Position numbers and translations under genes: made by a program. The notes under the pieces are model-generated. The model searched no databases and had not been told where the DNA came from. It saw only the letters and a list, made by a program, of their open reading frames with translations. A stretch of DNA of 64,000 nucleotides from Sphingomonas zeae (GTDB lineage Bacteria > Pseudomonadota > Alphaproteobacteria > Sphingomonadales > Sphingomonadaceae). Below are positions 17,872 through 27,318 of the stretch, piece by piece (the stretch's first letter is position 1; each line of letters begins with the position of its first letter). The stretch is from the NCBI RefSeq assembly GCF_014197135.1, contig NZ_JACIFA010000001.1, positions 124,001 through 188,000 on the forward strand, written 5' to 3'.

Positions 17872-19158
17872 TCAACGCACGGTTCCCGTAGCGTCCGCCT
17901 CGCGAGCGACTTCTCGCCAGCCGATGTCGCGGCGGCAGAAACCATCGGGGAAGCGAATGGCGTCGACCGCACGGTACGCGGCGGCCTGCGCCTCGCCCAC
18001 GCTTGCCGCGCTGGCGGTGACAGCCAGCACCCGGCCACCGCTAGCGACCAGTTGATCGTCCTCCATCTTCGTGCCCGCCTGGAACACGACCGCGCCGGTC
18101 GCTTCGGCGGCATCGATGGCGTCGATCGCGCCTCCTGCCTTGGGCGTGCCGGGATAGCCCGAGGCCGCCATCACTACGGTCAGCGCGGGGTCGGGCGAGA
18201 ATGCGGGCGCGGGCAGTTCCGCCAGCCGCCCCTCGGCGACCGCCAGCATCACCGCCAGCAGGTCGCCCTGGAAGCGCAACATCAGCACCTGGCATTCGGG
18301 ATCGCCGAAGCGGGCATTATATTCGATCAGCTTGGGACCCTGGTCGGTCAGCATGAGCCCGGCATAGAGCACGCCCGAGAACGGCATCCCTTCGGCGCGC
18401 AGCGTATCGACGGTGGGGCGGACGATCCGGTCGATCGCCTGTTGCTCCAGGTCTGGCGTCAGCACGCGTGCGGGGCTGTACGCCCCCATGCCACCCGTAT
18501 TCGGGCCGGTATCGCCGTCGCTGACCCGCTTGTGATCCTGTGCCGAGCCGAAGGGTAGGAGCGCCTCGCCATCGGTCAGGACGAACAGGCTCGCCTCCTC
18601 GCCCTCCAGGAATTCCTCGATCACCACCTCGGCGCCGGGGACGGAGAAAAGGTCGGTGATCGCGCCCTCGGCCTCGGCCTTGGTGAAGGCGACGGTCACG
18701 CCCTTGCCCGCCGCCAGACCGTCGGCCTTGATGACGACCGGCAGGCCGAAGGTGCTGGCGAGTGCGGCCTGCGCTTCTTCCAGCGTGTTGACCCGGACGT
18801 AACCGGCGGTCGGGATGTCGGCGCGGCGGCACAGATCCTTGGTGAAGCCCTTCGACCCCTCGAGCTGCGCGGCGGCCTTGCTAGGTCCGAACACCGGTAC
18901 ACCCGCCGCGCGCAGCGAATCGGCCAGGCCGTCGACCAGCGGCGCTTCGGGGCCGACCACGACCAGGCCGATGGCATGGTCCTTCACGAACGCCACCACG
19001 GCGGCGTGATCGGTCGCGTTCAAGGCCACGCAGGTCGCATGGGCCGCGATACCGGGGTTGCCGGGCGCGGCGTAGAGCGTATCTAACCCGTTCGACTGAG
19101 CCAGCTTCCACGCCAGCGCGTGTTCGCGGCCACCCGATCCCAGCAGCAGGACGTTCAT
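17872..19158 (-). CDS. purD: Phosphoribosylamine-glycine ligase
   Basis: A 428-residue ATP-grasp enzyme of de novo purine synthesis, joining 5-phosphoribosylamine and glycine to give GAR. The N-terminus [19 protein letters not shown] is typical. The ATP-grasp core includes [25 protein letters not shown] and [11 protein letters not shown], and later [10 protein letters not shown]. Its ATG overlaps the divergent xseA ATG by two bases (CATG), so each gene's promoter must lie inside the other's coding region. Downstream HhH and isochorismatase-like genes may be cotranscribed. Confidence 0.97.
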   Translation of the reverse strand: MNVLLLGSGGREHALAWKLAQSNGLDTLYAAPGNPGIAAHATCVALNATDHAAVVAFVKDHAIGLVVVGPEAPLVDGLADSLRAAGVPVFGPSKAAAQLEGSKGFTKDLCRRADIPTAGYVRVNTLEEAQAALASTFGLPVVIKADGLAAGKGVTVAFTKAEAEGAITDLFSVPGAEVVIEEFLEGEEASLFVLTDGEALLPFGSAQDHKRVSDGDTGPNTGGMGAYSPARVLTPDLEQQAIDRIVRPTVDTLRAEGMPFSGVLYAGLMLTDQGPKLIEYNARFGDPECQVLMLRFQGDLLAVMLAVAEGRLAELPAPAFSPDPALTVVMAASGYPGTPKAGGAIDAIDAAEATGAVVFQAGTKMEDDQLVASGGRVLAVTASAASVGEAQAAAYRAVDAIRFPDGFCRRDIGWREVAREADATGTVR

Positions 19159-20593
19159 GCCCGATCCTTATCCCTATGACGAAAGTGCGAGGCTGGTAGC
19201 CGAGGAGATCGCCGGCGACAACGCGCTCGCGCTATCGGTGGGCGAACTCAGCCTGAAGCTGAAGCGGATGGTGGAGGGCGAATTCGGCCATGTCCGCCTG
19301 CGTGGTGAGATTTCGGGATACAAGCGCGCTACCTCGGGCCATGTCTATATGAGCCTGAAGGACGAGAATGCGGTCATCGACGCGGTGATGTGGAAGGGGG
19401 CGGCGAATACGCTGCCCTTCCAGCCGCAGGACGGGGTCGAAGTGATCGCCACCGGCCGCCTGACCACTTTTCCCGGCCGGTCGAAGTACCAGATCGTCGT
19501 CGAGCGGATGGAGCTGGCGGGCGCAGGCGCGCTGATGGCGCTGTTCGAGAAATTGAAGGCCAAGCTGGCAGGCGAGGGGCTGTTCGCGCGCGAGCGGAAG
19601 AGGCCCTTGCCCTTCATGCCGCCGGTGATCGGCGTCGTCACCTCGCCGACCGGCGCGGTCATCCGCGACATCCTCCACCGGCTGGAGGATCGCTGCCCGA
19701 CCCATGTCATCGTCTGGCCGGTCAAGGTACAGGGCGCGGGCTCGGCGGAAGAGGTCGCCGCCGCGATCCGGGGCTTCAACGCGATTACGCCCGGCGGTCC
19801 GGTGCCGCGCCCCGACCTGGTGATCGTCGCGCGCGGCGGCGGCTCGATCGAGGATCTCTGGTCATTCAACGAGGAAATCGTCGTCCGCGCGGTCGCCGAC
19901 TGCACCATCCCGATCATCTCGGCGGTGGGACATGAGACGGATACGACCCTGTGCGATTACGCTGCCGACCTGCGCGCGCCGACTCCGACCGCGGCGGCGG
20001 AGATCGCGGTGCCGGTGCTCGCCGACTTGCGCCTGACCGTGGCGAGCCATCGCCAGCGCACCGAACGCTGTGCGCGCCGCTATGTCGAGCGGGGCCGCGA
20101 GCGGCTGGACGCGATGGCGCGGCTGCTCCCCAAGCGCGACCAGTTGCTGGGGCCACAGCGTCAGCGTGCCGATGAGGCAGGCGCGCGGCTGGATCGCGGG
20201 TTGGAGCGGCGGGTGACGCTGGCGCGGGGCGGGCTGGACCGGGCAGGGGCGGCGCTGCGCCCGGCGGTCCTCGAACGGCAGGTGGAGCGAGGGCGCGACC
20301 GATTGGCCTCGACCTGGCGGCTGATCCAGTCGCTCAACCCCGATCGCATCCTGGAGCGCGGCTATGCCCGGATCACCGCGCGGCCGGGCGGCGAGACGCT
20401 GTCCTCGGCCGAGGCGGCGCGGGCGGCGGACACGCTGACGCTGCGCTTCCGCGACGGAACGGTCGATGTCGCGGTCGATCAGGCCGGGGTTGAGCGGCCC
20501 GCCCCCCGAACCTATGACAAGCCCAAGCGGGAGCCCAAGGCCGACCAGCCCCGGCCCGGACAGGCCAAGCCGGACCAGCCGACGCTCCTTTGA
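19157..20593 (+). CDS. xseA: Exodeoxyribonuclease VII large subunit
   Basis: A 478-residue large subunit of exonuclease VII, which degrades single-stranded DNA bidirectionally. The N-terminal OB-fold ([20 protein letters not shown]) is followed by the catalytic region [31 protein letters not shown] and [22 protein letters not shown] (in two steps), a coiled helical part, and a Lys/Pro-rich tail. The start shares two bases with the purD ATG on the other strand. DUF2093 and M23 genes follow with tight spacing, forming an operon. xseB is not in the window. Confidence 0.96.
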   Translation: MPDPYPYDESARLVAEEIAGDNALALSVGELSLKLKRMVEGEFGHVRLRGEISGYKRATSGHVYMSLKDENAVIDAVMWKGAANTLPFQPQDGVEVIATGRLTTFPGRSKYQIVVERMELAGAGALMALFEKLKAKLAGEGLFARERKRPLPFMPPVIGVVTSPTGAVIRDILHRLEDRCPTHVIVWPVKVQGAGSAEEVAAAIRGFNAITPGGPVPRPDLVIVARGGGSIEDLWSFNEEIVVRAVADCTIPIISAVGHETDTTLCDYAADLRAPTPTAAAEIAVPVLADLRLTVASHRQRTERCARRYVERGRERLDAMARLLPKRDQLLGPQRQRADEAGARLDRGLERRVTLARGGLDRAGAALRPAVLERQVERGRDRLASTWRLIQSLNPDRILERGYARITARPGGETLSSAEAARAADTLTLRFRDGTVDVAVDQAGVERPAPRTYDKPKREPKADQPRPGQAKPDQPTLL

Positions 20594-20608
20594 TCCGAAA
20601 GTACCCGA

Positions 20609-20809
20609 ATGCTGATGTCGAATACCGATCGCCCCGCGCGGCTTCTTTATATGGCCAACGGCTTTCGCGTCCTGTCGCCGGGCGACCATGTCGTCTGCGC
20701 CGTGACCGGGCGTCGTATCGCGCTGGAAGACCTGAAATATTGGAGTGCCGCCCGGCAGGAAGCCTATGCCGATGCGGAAGCGACGGCCAAGGTGCTCGCG
20801 CCGCAATGA
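20609..20809 (+). CDS. DUF2093 domain protein
   Basis: A 66-residue protein matching DUF2093, a small alphaproteobacterial family often placed just after xseA. Visible residues are YMANGFRVLSPGDHVVCAVTGRRIALEDLKYWS, in two continuous strands. Its function is unknown. Either the first ATG or the third codon (ATG at 20615) could be the start, since the SD is weak. The stop overlaps the M23 gene's ATG (ATGA). Confidence 0.85.
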   Translation: MLMSNTDRPARLLYMANGFRVLSPGDHVVCAVTGRRIALEDLKYWSAARQEAYADAEATAKVLAPQ

Positions 20810-21687
20810 AGGCTTGGGCCGGAGGGTTCGCGCTGCTGCTGGCCGGATGCGTCGCGCCTGCCGGGCCGGTGGCGCCACCGCCTACGGCACCGGAACCGCG
20901 CCTCGCCCCTGCGCCCGTCGCCATCCCCCTGGCCCCGTTTCGCTGGACAGGGCAGCTCAGTCAGGGCGGCCTGATCCATGGGCAGGCACCCACCGGCGCG
21001 GTGTCGGTCACGCTGAACGGAGAGGTCGTGGCGCTGGCCCCCGATGGGGCGTTCCTGGCCGGGTTTGACCGCGATGCGGGGCCGTCGGCGGAACTGGTCG
21101 CGACGCTTGACGATGGGCGGGAGGTGCGCCAGCCGCTGGCCATCGCGCCGCGCGCCTGGCGGATCGAGCGGCTGGACCGCTTGCCCAAATACCCCGTCCC
21201 CGATCCCGAGTTCCAGCAGCTGCGCCCCGCCGAGCTGCAGCAGATCCGTGCCGCCCGGGCGCTCGAGACGGACGCGAGCGGCTGGCGTCAGACACTGATA
21301 TGGCCGGTGACGGGGCGCATTTCCGGTCTGTTCGGCGCGCAGCGCGTCTATCGCGGCGAGCCGGGCAGCTATCATTCGGGTACCGACGTCGCGGTCCCCA
21401 CCGGCACCATCGTCCGCGCCCCGGCCGACGGCGTCGTCATCCTGGCGGCACAGCAGCCCTTCACGCTGGAGGGGCATCTGCTGATGCTCGACCACGGCCA
21501 GGGCCTGAACAGCGCCTTCCTGCACCTGTCACGCATCGACGTGCACGTCGGCGACCATGTCCGCCAGGGCCAGCCGATCGGCGCAGCCGGCGCCACCGGC
21601 CGCGCGACCGGCCCGCATCTCCACTGGAGCCTGCAATGGAAGGGACGCAAGCTCGACCCATTGCTGGTCACGGGGCCGATGCCGTGA
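20806..21687 (+). CDS. M23 family peptidase lipoprotein
   Basis: A 293-residue predicted lipoprotein: signal peptide with lipobox LLLAGC (C15), a Pro-rich linker, a beta-rich N-domain, and a C-terminal LytM/M23 domain. The zinc site is complete: H190 and D194 in YHSGTDVAVP, and H271-L-H273 in PHLHW. Such enzymes cut peptidoglycan cross-bridges. It is translationally coupled to the DUF2093 gene and ends the xseA operon. It converges with the next gene, 13 bases apart. Confidence 0.9.
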   Translation: MKAWAGGFALLLAGCVAPAGPVAPPPTAPEPRLAPAPVAIPLAPFRWTGQLSQGGLIHGQAPTGAVSVTLNGEVVALAPDGAFLAGFDRDAGPSAELVATLDDGREVRQPLAIAPRAWRIERLDRLPKYPVPDPEFQQLRPAELQQIRAARALETDASGWRQTLIWPVTGRISGLFGAQRVYRGEPGSYHSGTDVAVPTGTIVRAPADGVVILAAQQPFTLEGHLLMLDHGQGLNSAFLHLSRIDVHVGDHVRQGQPIGAAGATGRATGPHLHWSLQWKGRKLDPLLVTGPMP

Positions 21688-21700
21688 GGCATTCGAAGGG

Positions 21701-22213
21701 TTAGCGGATGCGTTTCGTGAGGACCGAACGCTGGCCCGTGACTGACAGGCGGTAGCCGCCCATGGCGGCCTTCTGGAGCGTTACCCCCACCCCTGGCTTA
21801 GGGGGAAAGGGCAGTGCCTCCAATGTCTGCCACACTGATCCGTTGGCGAGCTGGATGTCAAAGCGGCCATAGGCTTTGGCTGGGGCAATCGCGATGATCT
21901 TGCTGGCGAGCTGACGCACCTCCGTGGCCTTGTCTGCGTCGCCGCCGCCGAACATCTCGCTGGTCGGGGTGCTCAGCCCAAAGTGCTGCTGCTTTCGCGC
22001 TACGACCGTCTTTCGATCCAGTATCAGAATGTCGCCGGATGCCCGTGCGCCTGCCAATGCTTCCGCTGCATGATCATAGCAGCGTAACCGTGCTGCATCG
22101 CCATGAACCTGACGGCAGGCGGTGATCTCATCAATCGACTTTGGGCGATCCTCCACACGCTGCGCTGCGGCAGCCGAAGGCACCCAAGCCGCAAGAATAA
22201 TCAGGAGTTTCAT
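21701..22213 (-). CDS. Exported protein of unknown function
   Basis: A 170-residue protein with a signal peptide (MKLLIILAAWVPSAAAAQ). It is followed by a short region with a conserved-looking Cys pair (ITACRQVHGDAARLRCYDHAAEAL) and a C-terminal beta-rich part. The CR-x-CYD arrangement recalls small periplasmic proteins with a disulfide-bonded N-terminal helix pair found in many proteobacteria, but I cannot name a family. Its promoter region is shared divergently with the receptor gene at 22436. Confidence 0.65.
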   Translation of the reverse strand: MKLLIILAAWVPSAAAAQRVEDRPKSIDEITACRQVHGDAARLRCYDHAAEALAGARASGDILILDRKTVVARKQQHFGLSTPTSEMFGGGDADKATEVRQLASKIIAIAPAKAYGRFDIQLANGSVWQTLEALPFPPKPGVGVTLQKAAMGGYRLSVTGQRSVLTKRIR

Positions 22214-22271
22214 CAGCTTCGGTTTCCTTTGTACGTTCCTGGTGAGCGCGAGGAAATTATGATGCGCAATA

Positions 22272-22289
22272 TGTGACGGTTATGTCACA
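22272..22289. promoter_or_regulatory. CRP/FNR-type palindrome upstream of TonB-dependent receptor 1
   Basis: TGTGACGGTTATGTCACA is a perfect TGTGAC-N6-GTCACA palindrome, matching the enterobacterial CRP consensus TGTGA-N6-TCACA. It lies in the 222-bp divergent gap, 147 bases before the receptor ATG and 59 bases from the divergent gene's start. A CRP-like regulator could act on either gene. The match is seen directly; the binding protein in this organism is inferred. Confidence 0.6.
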
Positions 22290-22435
22290 GCTCCGATAAA
22301 CATGAATTTTCCGACATGATATAGACTGCTTTGGGTTTGCAACCGCGGCTAACCCCTTTGTAATAAAATGGCAGCACTCGGATATTTTCGGGTCAAAAAC
22401 GTCAGGTCACAAGGCCGGCAAAAGGGGTTAAGTCC

Positions 22436-25381
22436 ATGAAAACAAATGCTCGCGTACGCCTGCTGGCGTCCACGTTGCTGATGGGAGCCGGCGTTTTCGC
22501 CGCCCCCGGTCAGGCGCAGGTCATTGCGCAGGATCAGGCTGTCGAACAGACGAACAGCGACGGCACGCCTGTTACTACCGAATCTAGCCAAGGCGACATC
22601 GTCGTCACCGGCACGCTGATCCGCAACCCCAACCTGGTCTCATCGAGCCCGGTGGCGGTGGTGGGCCGCGAGGAACTGACGCTGCGTCAGACCAACACCG
22701 CCGAAGAAGTGCTGCGTCAGCTGCCCGGAGCAGTGCCGAGCATCGGTACCGCCGTCAACAACGGCAATGGTGGCGCGTCGTTCGTCAATCTGCGCAACCT
22801 GGGTTCGAACCGCAACCTCGTCCTCATCGACGGAAAGCGCATCGCGACGGCGGGTCTGGGCGGTCAGACCGACCTCAACAATATCCCTCTCGCGTTGCTC
22901 GAGCGCATGGACGTCCTGACCGGCGGTGCGTCGACCTCCTACGGCGCCGACGCCGTGTCGGGGGTCGTCAACTTCGTCACCCGTTCGGACTTCTCGGGCG
23001 TCGATGCCTCGGCCAGCCAGCAGATCTCGCAGCGCGGTGACGGCAACTATTTCCGTGCCGACCTGACCCTCGGCGCGAATTTCGATGATGGTCGCGGTAA
23101 CGCGGTGTTCAGCGTCGGTTACCAGGAAGCCGACCCCATCTATCAGGGCGACCGCCCCTATGCGTCGAGCACTATCAGCTCCACCACCGGCCGCGCCGCT
23201 GGCGGCTCGCCGACCTCGGTTCCGACTTCACTCGCGATCGCGGGGCAGTCCGGCCTGTTGCAGGTGAACCCGAGCAGCAACCTGCTGGTGACGCCGTACC
23301 AGGACTTCAACTTCAGTCCGTACAACATCTTCTTCACGCCGTTTAAGCGCTACAACATGTACGGCGCGGCACATTATGACGTGTCGGACACCGTCACCGT
23401 CTATACGCGCGGTTTGTTCTCAAAGAACCGGGTGTCAACCATCATCGCCCCGTCGGGCATCTTTGGTGAGGCGCTGACCGTCCCTGGCAACAACCCGTAT
23501 CTGCCCGCTGGCATCCGCGATCAGCTTTGCACCGCGGCCGGAATCGCGCTGGGCACGACCTGCAACACCAGTGCCGCCATCCCGATGCCCGAAGTCTATC
23601 GTCGGACGGTCGAACTGGGGCCGCGCGTCAGCGAATTTGAAACGACCCTGTTCGACTATACAGCGGGCGTTCGCCTGAACCTGACCAAGTCGATGAGCTT
23701 AGATGTCTATGGTGCCTATGGCGAGAGCCAGAACACCCAGACCCAGTCAGGCTACGTGCTGCGCTCGCGCGTGCAGCAGGCGCTGAATGCGGACAACACC
23801 ACGACCTGCGCGGTGACGACCAATGGCTGCGTCCCCTTGAACCTGTTCGGCCAGGCAGGCAGCATCTCGCCTCAGCAGGCGGCGTTCCTGAACGGCCAGA
23901 GCACGATCACCACCAAGACTCAGCTGTCCCAGGTTCACGCGCTGCTGAGCGGTGATTTCGGCTTTGCGTCGCCCGCTGCGAGCACGCCGGTCAGCTTCGC
24001 TGCCGGTGCAGAGTATCGCGATTATGGCGCGCAACGCATTCCCGACGCCTATGCGCTGGTTCCCGGCGAACTGGGCGGCGCGGGCGGCGCGGTCCTGCCC
24101 GTCAATGGCGGCTTCAACGTCACCGAATTCTTCGGCGAAGTGATCGCGCCGTTGGTCGAGGATAAGCCGTTCTTCCGCAGCCTGACCGTCGAAGGCGGCA
24201 TCCGCCAGTCGCGTTACAAGATCGACGCCACCGGCAACCCCAGCTTTAATGCCACCACCTGGAAAGCGGGCGGCAGCTGGGAGCCGATTGCCGACCTCAA
24301 GCTGCGTGGTAACTATCAACGCGCGGTTCGGGCACCCAACATCTCGGAACTGTTCGATCCGGTGTCGACCTATCTGGTCAACCTGACGGTCGATCCGTGC
24401 GCGGGCACCGCACCGACGGCCAACGCCAACCTCCGCGCGATCTGTCTGGCGCAAGGAGCTCCGGCGGCGGTGATCGGAACGATCCAGAGCCCGGCCTCGG
24501 GGCAGCCCAACGCCACCGGCGGCGGCAACCCGAACATCCGTCCGGAAGTCGCCGATACCTTCACCGTAGGCGCGATCCTGACCCCGCGCACGCTGGTCGA
24601 GGGGCTGACGATCAGCGTCGATTACTTCAACATCAAGATCAATCAGGCAATCACCGCCGCAACCCCGGCGGACATCCTCTCCGCTTGCTTCGGTAACATC
24701 ACTGCGGCCTCGGCCACGTCGACGGCCTGCACCAGCATACGCCGCAGCACCACGACGGGCCGTCTCAGCGGTTCGTCGGCGACGGTTGCGGGTCTACCAC
24801 AGCCGCTGACCAACCTGGGTCGAATCGCGACCGACGGCATCGATCTGGGTGTCGACTATCGCCGTGATCTGGGCTTCGCGAAGCTGAACCTGAACTTCCA
24901 GGGTACCTGGACGAACAGCAACACCTTCCAGGCCTCGCCGAGCTCGGTCGTCCGCGAGTGCGTCGGCTATTACAGCGCCAATTGCCTGACCATCCAGCCG
25001 AAGTTCGCCTGGAACCAGCGCACCACGCTGAGCTTCGGTGATGTCGATCTGTCGCTGCTGTGGCGTCACATCGATACCGTCCGTTATGAGCCGGGCCTAA
25101 CCCCACTCTTCTCGGGCGTGATCACCGGCACCACGCCGATCGCGGGCCAGAACTGGAACTTCAACCGGATCAAGGCCTACAACTATCTCGACCTGGGTGC
25201 GCGCATCCGCGCCACCGAGAATTTCGAGTTGTCGCTGCTGGTCACCAACCTGCTCGACAAGCAGCCGCCGATCGTCGGTTCGAATGCGGGCTCTACCTCG
25301 TACAACAGCGGCAACACCTATCCGTCGACCTATGACGCGGTGGGTCGTGGCTTCCGTGTACAGGGCCGCGTTCACTTCTAA
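22436..25381 (+). CDS. TonB-dependent receptor 1
   Basis: A 981-residue outer-membrane receptor. The signal peptide ends near GQAQV. The plug domain follows at roughly residues 50-180 (GDIVVTGTLIRNPN, LRNLGSNRNLVLIDGKR, GGASTSYGADAVSGVVNFVT). The large beta-barrel ends in QGRVHF with the C-terminal aromatic required for assembly. It belongs to the large sphingomonad receptor group with LIDGKR and GADAV plugs; the substrate is unknown. AAAGGGG precedes the ATG. A terminator follows, then an Asp/Asn hydroxylase gene. Confidence 0.95.
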   Translation: MKTNARVRLLASTLLMGAGVFAAPGQAQVIAQDQAVEQTNSDGTPVTTESSQGDIVVTGTLIRNPNLVSSSPVAVVGREELTLRQTNTAEEVLRQLPGAVPSIGTAVNNGNGGASFVNLRNLGSNRNLVLIDGKRIATAGLGGQTDLNNIPLALLERMDVLTGGASTSYGADAVSGVVNFVTRSDFSGVDASASQQISQRGDGNYFRADLTLGANFDDGRGNAVFSVGYQEADPIYQGDRPYASSTISSTTGRAAGGSPTSVPTSLAIAGQSGLLQVNPSSNLLVTPYQDFNFSPYNIFFTPFKRYNMYGAAHYDVSDTVTVYTRGLFSKNRVSTIIAPSGIFGEALTVPGNNPYLPAGIRDQLCTAAGIALGTTCNTSAAIPMPEVYRRTVELGPRVSEFETTLFDYTAGVRLNLTKSMSLDVYGAYGESQNTQTQSGYVLRSRVQQALNADNTTTCAVTTNGCVPLNLFGQAGSISPQQAAFLNGQSTITTKTQLSQVHALLSGDFGFASPAASTPVSFAAGAEYRDYGAQRIPDAYALVPGELGGAGGAVLPVNGGFNVTEFFGEVIAPLVEDKPFFRSLTVEGGIRQSRYKIDATGNPSFNATTWKAGGSWEPIADLKLRGNYQRAVRAPNISELFDPVSTYLVNLTVDPCAGTAPTANANLRAICLAQGAPAAVIGTIQSPASGQPNATGGGNPNIRPEVADTFTVGAILTPRTLVEGLTISVDYFNIKINQAITAATPADILSACFGNITAASATSTACTSIRRSTTTGRLSGSSATVAGLPQPLTNLGRIATDGIDLGVDYRRDLGFAKLNLNFQGTWTNSNTFQASPSSVVRECVGYYSANCLTIQPKFAWNQRTTLSFGDVDLSLLWRHIDTVRYEPGLTPLFSGVITGTTPIAGQNWNFNRIKAYNYLDLGARIRATENFELSLLVTNLLDKQPPIVGSNAGSTSYNSGNTYPSTYDAVGRGFRVQGRVHF

Positions 25382-25411
25382 GGAACTGTTCTCGATCGCA
25401 ATCGCCAAGGG

Positions 25412-25443
25412 AAAGGGCGGTCCGCAAGGGCCGCCCTTTTTTT
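25412..25443 (+). terminator. Rho-independent terminator after receptor 1
   Basis: GGGCGGTCC, loop GCAA, GGGCCGCCC (one G-T pair), flanked by AAA before and a run of seven T after. It starts about 30 bases past the receptor stop and separates it from the hydroxylase gene. Confidence 0.92.
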
Positions 25444-25531
25444 GGGGAATGCGTTGATCACGCTGATGCTCAACGGTCAAACCCGGCGGGCGGCGCTTGT
25501 AACCATGCCGTTTCCACCCGCATAATGGAGC

Positions 25532-26827
25532 ATGACCCAACCGCTTCCTACCTCCGCCATGTCGTTGCTCCAGCAGGCCCAGGCCGCGCAGGCGAGGGGC
25601 GACGGGCCGGGGTCGCGTCGCTTGCTGGAACAGGCGCTGGCGCAAGCGGCCGACCATCCAATCATATGTAACGCGATGGGCATGAGCCTGTTGCCGAATG
25701 ATCCGGCGGCAGCGGCCGGCTGGTTCGAACGGGCGATCCGCGGTGACGCCGATGCCTCGCCCCTGTGGATGAACCTGGCGACCGCCCGACGCGATCAGGG
25801 CGACAGGGAGGGAGAACGTGCGGCCTTGCTGCAAGTTCTTCATCGCGATCAGCGGCATGTCATGGCGAATGTCCGCATGGCCGAATGGCACGACCGTGCC
25901 GGGGAAGAGTCGCAGGCGCAGTTCCGCTGGCATGGCGTCGCGACCGTGCTGCAGTCCTTGCCCGAGCGTTCGTCAGGGCTCGAACAGTTGCTGGCCCATG
26001 CACAGGCGAGGGTGGCTGCGCGTGCGCAGGTGCTAGGCGATCAGCTCGACGCGGCTCTGGCACCGGATTGGGGGGATGTGCCCGCTCACCGGCGGCGGCG
26101 GTTCGATCGCTGTGTGGATGCGCTACTCGGGCGGCGGGCCATTTATCACAATGCGTGCCATGGTGTGCATTTCCCCTTCCTGCCTGCCGACGAATTCTTC
26201 GATCCTGCCCATTTTCCCTGGTTCGACGAACTGGAGGCGGCCACTCCTATGATCCGCGCCGAGTTGGAGGCCCTACTCGCGCGTCCCGACAGCGGTTTTG
26301 CGCCCTATGTCGCGATGGAGGCCGGAACACCGGAGAACAAATGGACTGCGCTCGACCATTCGGAGGCGTGGAGCGCGCGCTATCTATGGCGCTATGGTGC
26401 GCGCGATGTCGACATGGCGGCGTCCTGCCCGCAGACGATGGCGCTGCTCGATCGGCTGCCGCTGGCGCATATTTCGGGTAAGGGTCCAACCGCATTTTTT
26501 TCGGTGTTGAAACCTGGTACGCGGTTGCCCGCGCATACCGGGGTCAGCAACGTGCGCGCGATTGTCCATTTGCCGTTGATTGTACCACAGGATTGCGGCT
26601 TTCGCGTTGGGGGCGAGACGCGCAGCTGGGTTGAGGGAAAGGCCTTCGCCTTTGACGACACGATCGAGCACGAGGCGTGGAACGACAGCACGGCATTACG
26701 GGCAGTCCTGATCTTCGACATTTGGAACCCCCATCTCCATCCCGAGGAGCAGGCGATGCTGCAAAGTCTGTTCGTCGCATTGGGCAGGATCGAGGGCGCA
26801 AAATCGTTGGGCGAGGTTGCGGAATAG
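25532..26827 (+). CDS. TPR-containing aspartyl/asparaginyl beta-hydroxylase
   Basis: A 431-residue protein. The N-terminal ~150 residues form TPR-like helices (alanine-rich pairs ending in ATARRDQGDREGERAALLQV). The C-terminal domain is of the aspartyl/asparaginyl beta-hydroxylase type, a 2-oxoglutarate/Fe(II) oxygenase. Probable iron ligands are H335 (LPAHTGVSN) and H380 (FDDTIEHEAWN), with R390 as 2-oxoglutarate anchor. No signal peptide is seen, so it acts in the cytosol. It lies between two TonB-dependent receptors, an arrangement I recognise from sphingomonads. Its target is unknown. Confidence 0.88.
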   Translation: MTQPLPTSAMSLLQQAQAAQARGDGPGSRRLLEQALAQAADHPIICNAMGMSLLPNDPAAAAGWFERAIRGDADASPLWMNLATARRDQGDREGERAALLQVLHRDQRHVMANVRMAEWHDRAGEESQAQFRWHGVATVLQSLPERSSGLEQLLAHAQARVAARAQVLGDQLDAALAPDWGDVPAHRRRRFDRCVDALLGRRAIYHNACHGVHFPFLPADEFFDPAHFPWFDELEAATPMIRAELEALLARPDSGFAPYVAMEAGTPENKWTALDHSEAWSARYLWRYGARDVDMAASCPQTMALLDRLPLAHISGKGPTAFFSVLKPGTRLPAHTGVSNVRAIVHLPLIVPQDCGFRVGGETRSWVEGKAFAFDDTIEHEAWNDSTALRAVLIFDIWNPHLHPEEQAMLQSLFVALGRIEGAKSLGEVAE

Positions 26828-26963
26828 CATGACCTGAGCCCGCTGCTGGCCTGGCCCAGGCCGCGGATCGGTGACAAGCGCCATCTGAGCCGCCCGACCG
26901 CGGCTGCCCGTCGCCGTTCGGCAGCTCAGCCGCGATTCGCGGGTCCTGCATCGCCAATGATCC

Positions 26964-26992
26964 GCGCTTCGTCTGGCCGTCAGACGAAGCGC
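26964..26992 (+). terminator. Perfect 12-bp hairpin, possible end of the hydroxylase transcript
   Basis: GCGCTTCGTCTG, loop GCCGT, CAGACGAAGCGC: twelve perfect pairs, about 135 bases past the hydroxylase stop. No T-run follows, so intrinsic termination is uncertain; transcript protection or a protein site are alternatives. Confidence 0.5.
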
Positions 26993-27142
26993 GACCTGAA
27001 GCTTTCACTTCGCTAACATTCGATTGCATGATTTGCAGCAGCTATCATGCCATGTCGTTGCGTGAACGTGAAGCTGCGATCGCCACACTCTATGACGCTG
27101 ATCGCATTTTCGTATTTTCAAGGAAAACTGGGTCAGCCCTTG

Positions 27143-27158
27143 TGTCATTTATGCGACA
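27143..27158. promoter_or_regulatory. Spaced palindrome upstream of receptor 2
   Basis: TGTCATTTATGCGACA has inverted TGTC/GACA ends, 160 bases before the receptor 2 ATG. It resembles the site before receptor 3 and may bind the same regulator; the match is short and could be chance. Confidence 0.35.
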
Positions 27159-27318
27159 GGTTTCGGCCCTTGATCGCTGAGTGCTTTTTCCTGTCTTTAC
27201 AATGACCTTCCATCCCATCCATCAAGCAGCATTCAGTAAGACATTGATTTTGTCGGTTCCTGCTGGCGCGTGTCGTCCGAGCCCAAAAGGGCGGATAAGA
27301 AGAGAAGGGGTAGATACC

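Larger units (their letters stand above)
26828..27318. other. 491-bp gene-free region before receptor 2
   Basis: No convincing gene is seen. The region contains the perfect hairpin at 26964-26992, an AT-richer stretch from 27000 to 27300 that probably holds the receptor promoter, and a spaced palindrome at 27143-27158. A 50-codon frame at 27028-27180 lacks a ribosome binding site. Confidence 0.6.

Noticed and set aside
27028..27180. 50-codon frame in the receptor 2 upstream region, considered as a peptide precursor
   Set aside because: No ribosome binding site, no leader/core pattern, and it overlaps the probable promoter.
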